Shown here piece after piece: positions 27,965 to 37,467 of a stretch of 64,000 nt of DNA (its first letter is position 1; each line of letters begins with the position of its first letter). The stretch lies in contig JAUIGE010000009.1 in the NCBI GenBank assembly GCA_030430205.1, positions 124,001 through 188,000 of the forward strand, read 5' to 3'. The notes under the pieces were generated by a model. That model searched no databases and was not told the origin of the DNA. It saw nothing but the letters and a program-made list of their open reading frames with translations. Source of the DNA: Bacteroidia bacterium (GTDB lineage Bacteria > Bacteroidota > Bacteroidia > J057). A program made the translations under genes and the position numbers.

Positions 27965-29119
27965 CTATCCCACCACATTTTTTGACATCAAGCCATCTAT
28001 AAACTTTTTATCCAGGGCTAAATCTCTTTCTAATATTTGCCTGCTATGCTCTCCCAGGTGAGGCGGCGGCAGCAATCGCCTCCTCTCCTCCCCTACAAAA
28101 GTCCTCAATCCTTTTATCCCGTCCTCTTCCAGGATAAGAGGCTGTGCCTGTTCCAGTTGCATGGCTTCATGCACTTCATTAACAGCTCCCAGCGGAATTT
28201 GCCGCGCTTCACAAGCTGCCAGCAGCTCATGTCGTGGCCATAGGCCTATCCTGACCTGCAGCAGCTCCAACAAAGCTGCTTTGTTTTTCAGTCGCTCTGT
28301 ATTCGTTGTAAAACGAAGGTCTGCTGGCAGTTCCAGCAAGGCGAGCAGCGCCTCAAACTGTCGGTCATTGCCGATGGCCGGAACCACCGGCAGCTTGTCT
28401 GCCGTGTAGAAAATGCTGCCATAAGGCACAATATTGGGATGTTCGGATCCGAGAGGCTGGGGTTTATGGCCTGCCACCAACCAATTGGTGGCCTGGTTGG
28501 CCAGGGAGGCAAGGGCTGATTCTATCAGCGAAATCTGAACAAGGCTGCCTTCGCCTGTTTTCAGGCGCTTGATCAGGGCCAGCAAAAGGCCCTCTTTCAG
28601 CTGATGACCTGCGAGTATGTCCATCAATGCCACGGGCATTTTGCACATGCCATTTCCTTTTTCTCCATTGAGGTAGGTGAATCCTGCTTCAGCCTGAATG
28701 ATGGCATCAAAGGCTGCACGGCTAACTGCCGGGCCGTACCCGTTGATTTCGGCGCAGATGAGTTGCGGGTTGAGTTGTAAGAGCGTGGAGGCGTCCACGC
28801 CCAGGCGCTCGGCGGTGCCGGGGATGTAGCTGCTGACCACGACATCCGCTTTGCGGATGAGGGGGTAAAGGATGTCCTTTGCTATGTTTTTTTTGAGATC
28901 AAGGGCAAGAGATTCCTTGCCCCAGTTGGCGGCACAAAAGTAGGCCGGGCGGTCCGTTTGAGGAGATTCACTGGCCAGATGCCAGCTGCGGGTCAGGTCG
29001 CCTCCGCTTCGCAGGTTTTCAACTTTGATTACGCGTGCCCCCTGTTCTGCCAGGAACATGCCCACCGAGGGGCCCGCAAGCACGCTGGCAAGCTCGATGA
29101 CAAGTAGATCCTCAAGCAT
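27965..29119 (-). CDS. Class III CoA-transferase (CaiB/BaiF family)
   Basis: 384 residues. Family features in order are DLLVIELASVLAGPSVGMFLAEQGARVIKVE at the N-terminus, the ANWGKESLALDLKK segment, SYIPGTAERLGVD, and AAFDAIIQAEAG, where the Asp is the catalytic residue forming the acyl-enzyme anhydride. The C-terminal domain ends with LPPPHLGEHSRQIL. These enzymes move CoA between acyl groups in the cytoplasm; the substrate cannot be told. The stretch 28.6-29.1 kb looks more GC-rich than its surroundings. The start codon lies seven bases after the upstream lipoprotein's stop codon, so they are probably co-transcribed. Confidence 0.9.
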   Translation of the reverse strand: MLEDLLVIELASVLAGPSVGMFLAEQGARVIKVENLRSGGDLTRSWHLASESPQTDRPAYFCAANWGKESLALDLKKNIAKDILYPLIRKADVVVSSYIPGTAERLGVDASTLLQLNPQLICAEINGYGPAVSRAAFDAIIQAEAGFTYLNGEKGNGMCKMPVALMDILAGHQLKEGLLLALIKRLKTGEGSLVQISLIESALASLANQATNWLVAGHKPQPLGSEHPNIVPYGSIFYTADKLPVVPAIGNDRQFEALLALLELPADLRFTTNTERLKNKAALLELLQVRIGLWPRHELLAACEARQIPLGAVNEVHEAMQLEQAQPLILEEDGIKGLRTFVGEERRRLLPPPHLGEHSRQILERDLALDKKFIDGLMSKNVVG

Positions 29120-29126
29120 ATTTTAT

Positions 29127-30530
29127 CTAAACACCTCCGTCCAGCAATTGGCGCAGATCCTGCACAGTGGCTATCTTTTTGTCAACCTGGTGTAGCTTAA
29201 AAGTAAAGGCTTCCTTGCCTTTGGCCTGATCGAAGGTCTCACTGTCAAGCATATAAAAATGCTCACTTTTGCCTATAGCAAGAATTTGGTTCCTGGCTGA
29301 AGGCATATAGCGAAAATTTTTCCACTGATCCTGAGGATAGGCTACTACAATTTTTTCTTCCGGCAAGACCAGATATACCATGCTAAAGTCCGAATCTATG
29401 CTTTGAGTTCCTTTGACAGAAGGCCTGAAGTCAGCAGCCAAAACAGCAAATTGTGTAGGAGAAATAGGCAAATCCCAGTTATAATAGCCAAATTGGTTAA
29501 TGGCACACTTGCGGAGCATCTGTGAGCGGGAGGCAAAAGCGGCATTCTCTCTGTCATAAGCAGCCTTCAATTCCTTGTAAATTTTTTCGGCCTCCATATA
29601 ATCTACCAAAGCCATCTCATAGTCGCGTATTTCCATCACAGGCTTTACAATTACCTTCACTTTTTGCTCATCATCCCGCAGATGAAGCATATAAAGGCCT
29701 CTATTCCGATCATAAGATTCGAGGGTAACGGCGGGCCATGTTTTTTTGTTAACCCATACTTCTTTGGAAGCATCCAGGCTTCCTCCCCGGCTTATTCCTG
29801 CATAAACCCATTGCAAGCCAAAATAGCTGGCCAATTCGGGCAGGTGGTCAGTCCGCACAGCATAGTTGAACGGTATATCCGTAGGGCTGATTTTTCCAGG
29901 TTTTACCGGTGGCAAAGGCAGTTTACCTCTTCGCTGGCTGGAAGCCGCAACTTCTTTGGGCTGCGCCTCACGGCTCAGGACAAACTTCCACCTGTTATCT
30001 TCTTCATTATAATGGTAAAGATTGAATGGCCCTTGAGACGGGCTGGGCATAACGATCTCAATGGATTTTCCTTCTGCGAGGAAAAGCGGTTCGCCATTTT
30101 TGCTTGCCCGAATTTCGAGCATACCCGTTGAACGCATAAAATTGCGAAGGCCTGCCGAGTCAAAATGCATAGATAAACCACTGAGGAAGATCTCTCCTAT
30201 ATCCTGAAATTCGCGGTAATTGAGGCTTACAGGCCCGGTGACGGCTCCCCCTTCGGCGTCGATGACGGCATGGGCGGGCACAATGAGCTTTGTCCCATTG
30301 GGAAGATTGATGGTGCCACCCTCATGGGCCTGCCAGTTGTAGGGTTTGGAAGAAACTTCCAACCCTTCCAGAGGGGAAGTTATTTTATCTGCTACGGCTT
30401 CGGGTTTGTTGCCAAACACCTCTTCCACCGTAGGGGGATCTTCTGTTGTGCGCATGCTGTCATCCGAAGCACAGCTGCCAAACAAAATCAAAAGACCTAT
30501 AAAGGAAAGGTAAACACGGAGCTTAAACAT
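29127..30530 (-). CDS. Lipoprotein, paralogue of the gene at 33381-34742
   Basis: 467 residues from ATG 30530. The lipoprotein signal MFKLRVYLSFIGLLILFGSC fixes the start; the open frame runs 27 codons further upstream. Residues 60-160 hold a repeated-family domain with INLPNGTKLIVPAHAVID, GPVSLNYREFQDIGEIFLSG and STGMLEIRASKNGEPLF. This has a ZU5-like look, a G-rich strand followed by a P-rich 'IPA' turn. The C-terminal part has YNWDLPISPTQFAVLAADF and VYLVLPEEKIVVAYPQDQWKNF. The same blocks occur in the same order in the paralogue 3 kb away, with the WG-repeat gene between them. It is probably attached to a membrane facing the periplasm or surface. Function is unknown. Confidence 0.7.
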   Translation of the reverse strand: MFKLRVYLSFIGLLILFGSCASDDSMRTTEDPPTVEEVFGNKPEAVADKITSPLEGLEVSSKPYNWQAHEGGTINLPNGTKLIVPAHAVIDAEGGAVTGPVSLNYREFQDIGEIFLSGLSMHFDSAGLRNFMRSTGMLEIRASKNGEPLFLAEGKSIEIVMPSPSQGPFNLYHYNEEDNRWKFVLSREAQPKEVAASSQRRGKLPLPPVKPGKISPTDIPFNYAVRTDHLPELASYFGLQWVYAGISRGGSLDASKEVWVNKKTWPAVTLESYDRNRGLYMLHLRDDEQKVKVIVKPVMEIRDYEMALVDYMEAEKIYKELKAAYDRENAAFASRSQMLRKCAINQFGYYNWDLPISPTQFAVLAADFRPSVKGTQSIDSDFSMVYLVLPEEKIVVAYPQDQWKNFRYMPSARNQILAIGKSEHFYMLDSETFDQAKGKEAFTFKLHQVDKKIATVQDLRQLLDGGV

Positions 30531-30725
30531 AATTGCAAGGAAGGAAATGAGTATACTTGAATCAAAAAAAACAGGAATTACATGTTTTGGAGTACAAGAG
30601 GGATAATTCAAAAGTCACTTTCAATAAAACCAGGAGTGATTAAACCAAAATATTTTCAAGCAAAAATCGCGCCCCAATCAATTCATTTTAGAATATGTAA
30701 GAAAATGAGAAGTTTTTCACCTAAA

Positions 30726-33353
30726 TTATGGCTTAAATTGTTGATTCTGAAAAATCCAACCTCCTTTTTGATCAATATAGTGTACAGCTCCCATCCCATA
30801 AAGAATGTAAGTTTTCCCATATTCGTGAGGTCGAATATCATCATAATTCAAGGGAATTAAGAGCTCTCCACTTTGCGAGATCAAGCCATATTGCCTGGGA
30901 GATTGGCATAGGGTCACGCCTTCGGAAGGTGTTCGAATTTCGGTTTGCTTTAATTTTTGGAGGTGGGAATGCAGGGGTGTTTGCTCTCCCATGAGTAAGG
31001 CTGGACCTTCAGGCAGTGAATCCCGTTTTTTTCCCTGAAAATCAAAATAAAGGAAGTGGCCATTCTTCTTCGCCACCAGACAAGCCGGGCCAATCTCCAT
31101 GCGCTGAAAGCGCATGCCCAGCACTTTTTGCCCCAGGCTGTCAATGACGCCATATTTCCGCCTCTTGCGGACAACAGCCAGGCCCGGGGCCTGGAAGACA
31201 AAAGCCGTCCTATACCGAGGCTGAATCAGCCAGGAGCCATCCTGTTGCAAATAGCCGTAGCGCCGCTTCTGACGAACAGGAGCGAGCCCGTATGCAAATG
31301 ATTTGCAATGCTCAAATCCTTTCATTTTCCAATTGCCTTCGCGGTCAATAAACCCCCAGCCATGGCCTCTTGCCGCCACAGCGGCCATGCTTCCGTGAAA
31401 ATCATTGACCCGCGTGAATAGGAAAGGCGTTATTTCCCCTCCATTCCTATCCCTGAATGCAAACAACTCTTCTTCATTTTGAATCCAAAACCTTCCCTCA
31501 TGCACATCGCCGCTTTGAATCCCATTTTTTTCAAATAATAAATGGCCTTCTTCATTGAAATAGCTGAATTTCTTCCTGTTCTGACTAACCACAAACAGCT
31601 CTGTCCCCGGAAGCCGATAGAGGCTATCATAGGTCGGAGGGAGTTGCACTTTCAACAAACTGTCCACCATGCCCCATTTACCGCCCGACTCAAAAAAGGC
31701 CATTCCTCCTTCAAAGGAAGTCAGATACGAAATGGTTTTAGGGTAAAAAGGCTTTACAAAGCTGCCGTTCTGGCGCAGAATAGCCAACTTCCCCTCCCGA
31801 AAACTGACAACCGCCAGGCCATGGTGAAAAGGCCCGATCTTCTGGACCTGCCCAAATAATTTTGCCTGCCCGCGCAGGTTGAGCAGGCCCTGGGTGAAGT
31901 CGCCCTGGCGAACCCTTGCAACAGGCATTTTATCAAAATCCGTGATTTCGATATGTGAATAGACAGGCTTTGTCAGCCACCTCCCTCGCTTGTGATCGAC
32001 AAGCGCGAAGCGAATGAGTGAGGATCCTCGACCGATTTCTATCTCTTTTTCTATCACCGTGATACCCTTTTCTGGAAGGGGAATAACCGAACGAATCCCG
32101 CCTTTGATCACAAATTCCCCGCTTTCTGGATGCTTCCAGGCCCAGAAGCCATTTCTCTGAAACCAGCCGTAGGCTGAAAAGGGCTGCTGATTTTGCCCTG
32201 CAAAAGCTGGGCTTACATCCTGGCGGGCGCTGCGCCCCTCCACCAAAAGCCGCATGCGACGAACCGGCCTGCCGGCAGAATCGAAAGGGATTTGTTGCCA
32301 GCTTTCGTCTGCTTTTTGCAGACGGGCCATATCATCATAGAGTTGAATACGTGCGTATTGAGGCTCGGCGAGCATCTCGCCGAATAGATTGATAATGCCC
32401 AGGCTGTTGCCGGACTGGACGATCGCCAGGCGATCATCAAAATGGCCGGGCAGGCTAAAAGTTGGCGGAAAAAGCAGGGCTTTTTGCTTGTCCAGAACAC
32501 CCCAGAGATTGTTTTGCTTTACCCATATATACCCACTGCTATCTACAGCATAGTCTTCATAGAGAGGGGGTGTTAGGATGTTTTTGTCCCAATCCATCAA
32601 GCCATAAGGCTGATTGATACGGATTTCAGGATCGCTTATATAGCCGATATGGTCATTTGTGAGCCGACAAATGAAGGTATCCCGGAAGCTTAACAGCAGC
32701 TTTCCTTCCAGGTCAAAAACCTCCGAACCCTTCTCCCTGGTTCCGACAACCCAGTTGCTATCCTGTATCTCCACATATTGAAAAGGATTTGGAAAAAGCT
32801 TTTTTCCCTCCATATCAGCCAGGAATAACTGGCTGTCACGAGTCACCACAAGCAGATTCCCGGAGAGAATGCGGATGCCTTCAAATGGCTCTTTGGAAAT
32901 AGAACTGTCGCCATTTTCCACAATCCAAAGCCAGTTAATGAAGCCTTTCGCCCATTTGTTGCCTGCCAGGCGCAAGTGGTAGGGATCAGATAGGTGAAAA
33001 AGCTTTTTTCCTGCCTGATCCCAAATAAATATGCTATCGTCTTGTATTCCCCAAAAATAGCCTTCAAAATGAAGGGGTTTGATAAAGACAATGCTGTCAA
33101 GCAAGGGAGCAATTATTTCTCCCTTTTCAGCATGAAAAACGCCTTTTTTATCTCCTTTTTGTACATAGAAAAAAGGCAAAAGCTCTCCAAAATAGCGGTC
33201 ATCTACCACATCGTATACAGGCGGAATTTTCCACTCTCCACCGGAATCTACCATGCCCCATTTCATGCCCTGGTTGGCAGGATAAAGGGAAATTTGAGCA
33301 GAGAGCTGCATACAAAGCAGCACAAGCAAGCAAGTGATTGAGCAGGCTTTCAT
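30726..33353 (-). CDS. Large exported WG-repeat protein
   Basis: 875 residues with a signal peptide (MKACSITCLLVLLCMQLSAQ). It has many WG (KWG) beta repeats along its length, for example MKWGMVDSGGEWKIPPVYD (29-47), QPYGLMDWDKNILTPPLYE, NLWGVLDKQKALLFPPTF, GKWGMVDSLLKVQLPPTYD, GWGFIDREGNWKMKGF, RRYGYLQQDGSWLIQPRY and RQYGLISQSGELLIPLNYD. Each repeat reads 'G.v[DN]..G...i.P.Y' and such arrays probably form an elongated beta structure for protein binding. The 195-base gap to the downstream lipoprotein holds no terminator hairpin. It sits between two paralogous lipoproteins on the same strand, suggesting a shared surface role. Confidence 0.82.
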   Translation of the reverse strand: MKACSITCLLVLLCMQLSAQISLYPANQGMKWGMVDSGGEWKIPPVYDVVDDRYFGELLPFFYVQKGDKKGVFHAEKGEIIAPLLDSIVFIKPLHFEGYFWGIQDDSIFIWDQAGKKLFHLSDPYHLRLAGNKWAKGFINWLWIVENGDSSISKEPFEGIRILSGNLLVVTRDSQLFLADMEGKKLFPNPFQYVEIQDSNWVVGTREKGSEVFDLEGKLLLSFRDTFICRLTNDHIGYISDPEIRINQPYGLMDWDKNILTPPLYEDYAVDSSGYIWVKQNNLWGVLDKQKALLFPPTFSLPGHFDDRLAIVQSGNSLGIINLFGEMLAEPQYARIQLYDDMARLQKADESWQQIPFDSAGRPVRRMRLLVEGRSARQDVSPAFAGQNQQPFSAYGWFQRNGFWAWKHPESGEFVIKGGIRSVIPLPEKGITVIEKEIEIGRGSSLIRFALVDHKRGRWLTKPVYSHIEITDFDKMPVARVRQGDFTQGLLNLRGQAKLFGQVQKIGPFHHGLAVVSFREGKLAILRQNGSFVKPFYPKTISYLTSFEGGMAFFESGGKWGMVDSLLKVQLPPTYDSLYRLPGTELFVVSQNRKKFSYFNEEGHLLFEKNGIQSGDVHEGRFWIQNEEELFAFRDRNGGEITPFLFTRVNDFHGSMAAVAARGHGWGFIDREGNWKMKGFEHCKSFAYGLAPVRQKRRYGYLQQDGSWLIQPRYRTAFVFQAPGLAVVRKRRKYGVIDSLGQKVLGMRFQRMEIGPACLVAKKNGHFLYFDFQGKKRDSLPEGPALLMGEQTPLHSHLQKLKQTEIRTPSEGVTLCQSPRQYGLISQSGELLIPLNYDDIRPHEYGKTYILYGMGAVHYIDQKGGWIFQNQQFKP

Positions 33354-33380
33354 GAGAAAAAAGATTGAGGAAAAATGACA

Positions 33381-34742
33381 TTAAGGAGCAAAAAACTGTG
33401 CGATTTCGCCGGGAAAAGCGACCCTCCTACCCTTCTGAAGGGTAAATATGCTTTGGGCTCCGCGCTGAAGCTGCGCTTTCAGCTCATCGTCATTCAGGAT
33501 CGCCAGCCTGTCGTCTGGCAAAACAGCAACCACCATGCTCTTCCAATGGGGAGAGTAGGTAAATTCTTTCCACTGATCCCGGGTAAATTTGACCGCCACA
33601 GGCGCATCGGGGATAATCAGGTAAACGGTTTCAGGCCTTTCCCCATTTTCCAGCCTAAAATCCGCTGCGAGTACTTCCAGATTGCCCTTTTTGAGGATCA
33701 GATCCCAGTTGTATATGCCAAATGTCCGGATACCTGAATAGAAACTGTTGGCTGCCGCCTGGGCAGCGGCTTGCTGGGTTTGTTGGGCATATTGGGCCTG
33801 GAGCCGTTTTCTTTCTTCTTCATTTTGGCTGTAGGCCTGCATGGCCCTGCGATAGGCTTTGCCTTCGAGGACAGGCTTTACAAGCAGGCGGGCCTTTTTG
33901 CCTTTATTTTTCAGCGCTAAAAAGTAATAATGGGTTCCCCCAATAGTCCTGGCGCGTGTCACTTTTACGTCCTCCCAGGCTTCTCCGAAAATCCATTCAT
34001 TTTCTGCTACTTTCAACACCCCATCTTCGGATAGTCCGGCATCCTGCCAAAGCACGTTTTTGTACTCCGCCAATTCCGGATAGTTTTGATAGTTGGTTTT
34101 AAAATCAAATATAACCGCCTCGTTGTCAGCCTTTTCAGGCTTTATCCACGCTTTGGGGATGTCCCTGAATCCCCCCTGCTCTCCATTAGATGACTCCGAA
34201 GAAGCCGTTTTCAGGTATTGCCAATTGTTGTCTCCGCTCTCATTCAATTTGTAAAAATTGTAGGAGCCGCTTTTGGCGGAATTCATCCTCAGTTCGATTT
34301 CCTTGCCTTCGGCAATGAAGACAGGCTTGCCCTCCTGCGCTGCGCGCATTTCAAACATGCCAGCGGAACGCAGGATGTGGCTGCTACCAGCAGAATCGTA
34401 GCGCATCGGGATGCCCGAGCGGAAGATGTCCGCTGCCGAGTGAAACTCGCGGTAACTTAGCTCAACCTTGCCCCTGACGGGCTTGCCGTCGGCATCTACC
34501 AACGATCCCGCCGGGATCTTTATCAGGCTTCCGCCTGGTGTTTGGATTTCCACAGCTTCTTCAGCTTGTAGCTGAAAGGATTCGAATGGGATGGCCCAGG
34601 ATTCATTGGGGAGGGAGGGGAGTTTCGGGTTTTGGGTTTCGGGTTTCGGGTTTTGGGTTTCGGGAGAGGAGTTGTTGCTGCATGCAGCAAAAAATATCAG
34701 CATGGTGCTGATGAGCAGGATGTTGAAGGTTGGGTTTTTCAT
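33381..34742 (-). CDS. Lipoprotein, paralogue of the gene at 29127-30530
   Basis: 453 residues. The signal ends in IFFAAC (lipobox Cys near 21), followed by a linker made of two PETQNPK heptapeptides encoded by a 7-bp DNA repeat. The N-terminal domain (60-165) has IQTPGGSLIKIPAGSLVDADG, GKVELSYREFHSAADIFRSGIPM and LRSAGMFEMRAAQEGKPVF, clearly alignable with the paralogue. The C-terminal part has an Ala/Gln-rich helix (QAQYAQQTQQAAAQAAA), then YNWDLILKKGNLEVLAADF and VYLIIPDAPVAVKFTRDQWKEF. It is first in a run with the WG-repeat gene (27-base gap). Exported to a membrane; function is unknown. Confidence 0.7.
   Translation of the reverse strand: MKNPTFNILLISTMLIFFAACSNNSSPETQNPKPETQNPKLPSLPNESWAIPFESFQLQAEEAVEIQTPGGSLIKIPAGSLVDADGKPVRGKVELSYREFHSAADIFRSGIPMRYDSAGSSHILRSAGMFEMRAAQEGKPVFIAEGKEIELRMNSAKSGSYNFYKLNESGDNNWQYLKTASSESSNGEQGGFRDIPKAWIKPEKADNEAVIFDFKTNYQNYPELAEYKNVLWQDAGLSEDGVLKVAENEWIFGEAWEDVKVTRARTIGGTHYYFLALKNKGKKARLLVKPVLEGKAYRRAMQAYSQNEEERKRLQAQYAQQTQQAAAQAAANSFYSGIRTFGIYNWDLILKKGNLEVLAADFRLENGERPETVYLIIPDAPVAVKFTRDQWKEFTYSPHWKSMVVAVLPDDRLAILNDDELKAQLQRGAQSIFTLQKGRRVAFPGEIAQFFAP
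34623..34664 (+). repeat. Six-unit heptad array (TTTCGGG/TTTTGGG), G-quadruplex-capable
   Basis: Six units of 7 bp place GGG at 34627, 34634, 34641, 34648, 34655 and 34662, each separated by TTTC or TTTT. Six evenly spaced G3 tracts with 4-base loops satisfy the usual G-quadruplex pattern on the plus strand, the template strand of the lipoprotein gene. On the coding strand the array spells two PETQNPK peptides. Confidence 0.9.
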
Positions 34743-34833
34743 ATCGGAATTGGGAAAAAGTGTTACATAAAAGATTCATTCTTTTCAGATATAACGCTTT
34801 TTGAAAGAAAAGATACATAAAACCTTTCTCCGC

Positions 34834-35919
34834 CTACTTCAACTTCTCCCTCAGCTCCTCTACAGCAAGCCGCGCCTCCGGGAATTCCGGATTGGCAGCC
34901 ACGGCCTTTTGATAGTGCATCAAAGCCGTTTCCAGGTCCTGGTAGTATTCATTGATGCTGCCGAGGTAAAAGTGCGCCTGGGCGTGGGTGCTGTCTATTT
35001 GGATGGCTTTGGTGAAATCTGCAAGCGCCAGATCGAGGCGCTCAGCCAAAAAATAACAATGTCCACGGTAAAAATAAGGCTCTGCAAAAGTGGCGTTTTC
35101 GCCTTTGTTAATGGCGATATAAAAGGCCTCTACGGCCTGGTTGATTTCATCTTTGAAACGCTCATGCTCTGCGCCCAGGGTGATCGCGCGGCGGTAGTGA
35201 TAGGCGCCTTTGTTGTAGTTTGCAAGGGGATGCAAAGAATTGATTTCCAATAGTTTGCGATTATAATCCAGGGCCTGGGTTTCATTGCCCAAATGTCCCA
35301 TCCACAGGTCGTGGAGTTTGAGTAGGGCCTTGTCATTGTTTTCATCTATGGAAAGAGCTTTTTGGTACCAGCTATGCGCTTTGCGGTAGTTTTTACGGTT
35401 TTCTTCCAATAAGCCCAAGGCAATGGGATAAATAGGATCCAGAGTATCCATGCCTGCGGCTTTCTGATAATAGCCCATCGCCAGGGGAAAATCCCCTTTG
35501 AAAAAGGCAATCTGCCCCATCTGATAATAGGTATCAGGATTTCCGCTGCCATAATTGGCAGCGAGCTCAAACTGATAGGCGGCGAGGCCGGTATCGCCCT
35601 GGGTCATGCCATAGTATCCCCGCAAATAATGCAGCTCAGGGCTGTCGTCATATATATTTAAAGCCGTGCGGATATCGCTCACGGCACTATCCAGCCTGCC
35701 CTTTTGAAAATACAAAAGGGAGCGATCCTTCAATAATGCCCAATTGTCGGGGCTTCGTCTTAACTCGCGGCTCAGGGCCGCGATGCGGCCCTCTATACCC
35801 GGCTGCGCCGTAGAATCAGCCAATTTTATCGGCTGTGGTTTGTTATGCTGTGGCTTGTCTGTCTGACAAGCCAGCATGCAAAAAATCAGGATGAGGGAAA
35901 CACCAAATATTTGTCTCAT
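34834..35919 (-). CDS. TPR-repeat lipoprotein
   Basis: 361 residues. The lipoprotein signal is MRQIFGVSLILIFCMLAC with lipobox Cys18. From residue 45 the protein is a chain of about seven or eight tetratricopeptide repeats, for example ALLKDRSLLYFQKGRLDSAVSDIRTAL, YQMGQIAFFKGDFPLAMGYYQKA, HSWYQKALSIDENNDKA and AHFYLGSINEYYQDLETALMHYQKA. It should be a membrane-anchored periplasmic scaffold. The start codon overlaps the tilS stop in an ATGA, so the two genes are translationally coupled, though no functional link is obvious. Confidence 0.85.
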   Translation of the reverse strand: MRQIFGVSLILIFCMLACQTDKPQHNKPQPIKLADSTAQPGIEGRIAALSRELRRSPDNWALLKDRSLLYFQKGRLDSAVSDIRTALNIYDDSPELHYLRGYYGMTQGDTGLAAYQFELAANYGSGNPDTYYQMGQIAFFKGDFPLAMGYYQKAAGMDTLDPIYPIALGLLEENRKNYRKAHSWYQKALSIDENNDKALLKLHDLWMGHLGNETQALDYNRKLLEINSLHPLANYNKGAYHYRRAITLGAEHERFKDEINQAVEAFYIAINKGENATFAEPYFYRGHCYFLAERLDLALADFTKAIQIDSTHAQAHFYLGSINEYYQDLETALMHYQKAVAANPEFPEARLAVEELREKLK

Positions 35920-37274
35920 ATCATTTCAACTAGCAGGATTCGTTCAGTTCTCTCCGTCAGTCTGACGGAATCAGCAATGCGAAAGTCCGAAAGAAGGAGG
36001 ACTTTCGTGCTATCTTCAAGTACAAAAGCCTGCCGCTTTTGCACACTTGTATATTTTTCATCGACAAAAATGTCGCTGAGTTTTTTGTGGCCAGCCATTC
36101 CCAATGGCTGCATATAGTCTCCTTCGCGCCATGCGCGGAGGCTTAGCGGAAACCGGAGCTTGTCAAAATCAAGGTAAAAATGCCTGCGGTTGCTTAATTG
36201 GGGCTTGCCAGAAAGCAGAAATGAAAGGCGAAGCTGCACATTTCCCCAGTTCCATACTTTAGGCAGATGCTGCATTTCAGGCGCTTTGATCTGAATTGTT
36301 TCTGTAGGCTTTTCCGCTTCCTTTCCCCAACTGAGGCCATTTCGAAGCCTTCGCAGGCAGTTTTCCCCCACCCAAAGGACTTTACCGACCTGTGAATCCA
36401 GGAGGTCCACACCTTGCCACAACAGGTGCCCATGGAGTCCCCATTTTCCCAAAATATGGGCCAACAGCAAAGGCAGCTGCTCCTTTCCCCAGCTATCCAC
36501 AAAGGGTCGCCAGTCTATTTGCTGAATGCTATCCTCTTCCTCACTTAGCAAACAGGATTTCATCCATTGATCGAGCAAAACATCCAAAAAAGCTTTTTGC
36601 TTTTCATAGAGCTGCTGCTTGCTCCGCAACTGCTCATCGGCTCTGGGGTTGAAATCCCGCAAAACGGGGCGAATGATATTCCGCACCTGGTTGCGGAGGT
36701 AATCGTTTTTGAGGTTGGATGAGTCAATGGCATAGGCCAGGTTATTGGCCTGTAAGGCTTCGAGGATCTCCTCTCTGCTGATTTCGAGCAGCGGTCGTAT
36801 GAAGCGCCCGCGCTTAGCGGGTATTTTTTGAAGGACCTCAGCGGCATTGCCGGTGAGCAGGGAGAGCAGGGCCTGCTCGCTTTGGTCGTCTGCCTGATGT
36901 GCCAGGGCACATCTATGGTAGCCTTCTTCATCCATGATTTTTTCGAAAAAATCATAGCGAATACGCCGTGCTACCACCTGCAGGGAATCTTTTCCCGCCC
37001 CGACCTGGCTTTTCGTTTCCAGCTTTTTTACAAAAAGGGGTACTTCCCAGTCTGCTGCATATTTCCGCACAAGCGCCTCTTCCTGATCTGATTCTTGTCC
37101 CCTCAATTGGTAATTGATGTGTACCAAAGCGATTTCATACTTCAGCTTTTGCAGGGCAAAAGCCAAAAAAACAGAATCCGGCCCGCCACTGATCGCAAGC
37201 AAAATGCGGTGATCACTTTCACACAAGGTATGGCGCTCGATAAAGCCTGATATGCGTTGTAGCAGGGAATTCAA
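35916..37274 (-). CDS. tilS: tRNA(Ile)-lysidine synthase
   Basis: 452 residues. The N-type ATP pyrophosphatase domain has the PP-loop LAISGGPDSVF (27-37), then LVHINYQLRGQESDQEE and the ALAHQADDQSEQALLSLLTGNA block. IRPLLEISREEILEAL and DSSNLKNDYLRNQVRNIIRPVL are the tRNA-contacting segments that mark TilS. The C-terminal TilS_C domain has FPLSLRAWREGDYMQPLGMAGHKKLSDIFVDEKY. TilS converts C34 of the AUA-reading tRNA-Ile to lysidine, an essential step. It heads a two-gene transcript with a TPR lipoprotein and is divergent from the exported protein at 37468. Confidence 0.93.
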   Translation of the reverse strand: MNSLLQRISGFIERHTLCESDHRILLAISGGPDSVFLAFALQKLKYEIALVHINYQLRGQESDQEEALVRKYAADWEVPLFVKKLETKSQVGAGKDSLQVVARRIRYDFFEKIMDEEGYHRCALAHQADDQSEQALLSLLTGNAAEVLQKIPAKRGRFIRPLLEISREEILEALQANNLAYAIDSSNLKNDYLRNQVRNIIRPVLRDFNPRADEQLRSKQQLYEKQKAFLDVLLDQWMKSCLLSEEEDSIQQIDWRPFVDSWGKEQLPLLLAHILGKWGLHGHLLWQGVDLLDSQVGKVLWVGENCLRRLRNGLSWGKEAEKPTETIQIKAPEMQHLPKVWNWGNVQLRLSFLLSGKPQLSNRRHFYLDFDKLRFPLSLRAWREGDYMQPLGMAGHKKLSDIFVDEKYTSVQKRQAFVLEDSTKVLLLSDFRIADSVRLTERTERILLVEMI

Positions 37275-37334
37275 TTTTAATTGCTTTGGCTGATCTGGTG
37301 AATATTTGAAGCCTTAAAGTAAGGGTATTTTGCG

Positions 37335-37363
37335 CAAAAATAGGCATTTCTTACAAGGACAAA
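37335..37363 (-). promoter_or_regulatory. Bacteroidota-type promoter for tilS
   Basis: On the minus strand TATTTTTG (37335-37342) fits TAnnTTTG exactly, with TTTG (37360-37363) 17 bases upstream, a little shorter than the usual 19-21. It lies about 60 bases before the tilS start. Confidence 0.5.
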
Positions 37364-37467
37364 GCAGCTATTGACCGCGCATTCTGTGACATACACTAAT
37401 CAAACTCTCAGTTCGTTTCACTTATCAAAGTAATCCAAGAACCATTTTTATTTCAAACCAACATTTT

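Noticed and set aside
28600-29119. Horizontal transfer of the CoA-transferase gene
   Set aside because: The stretch looks GC-rich by eye, but I could not calculate composition, and it is embedded in a normal co-directional run without mobile-element traces.
30582-30860. 92-codon open frame between the WG-repeat gene and the lipoprotein
   Set aside because: It overlaps the end of the WG-repeat gene and has no start signal or recognisable protein features; part of an AT-rich gap.
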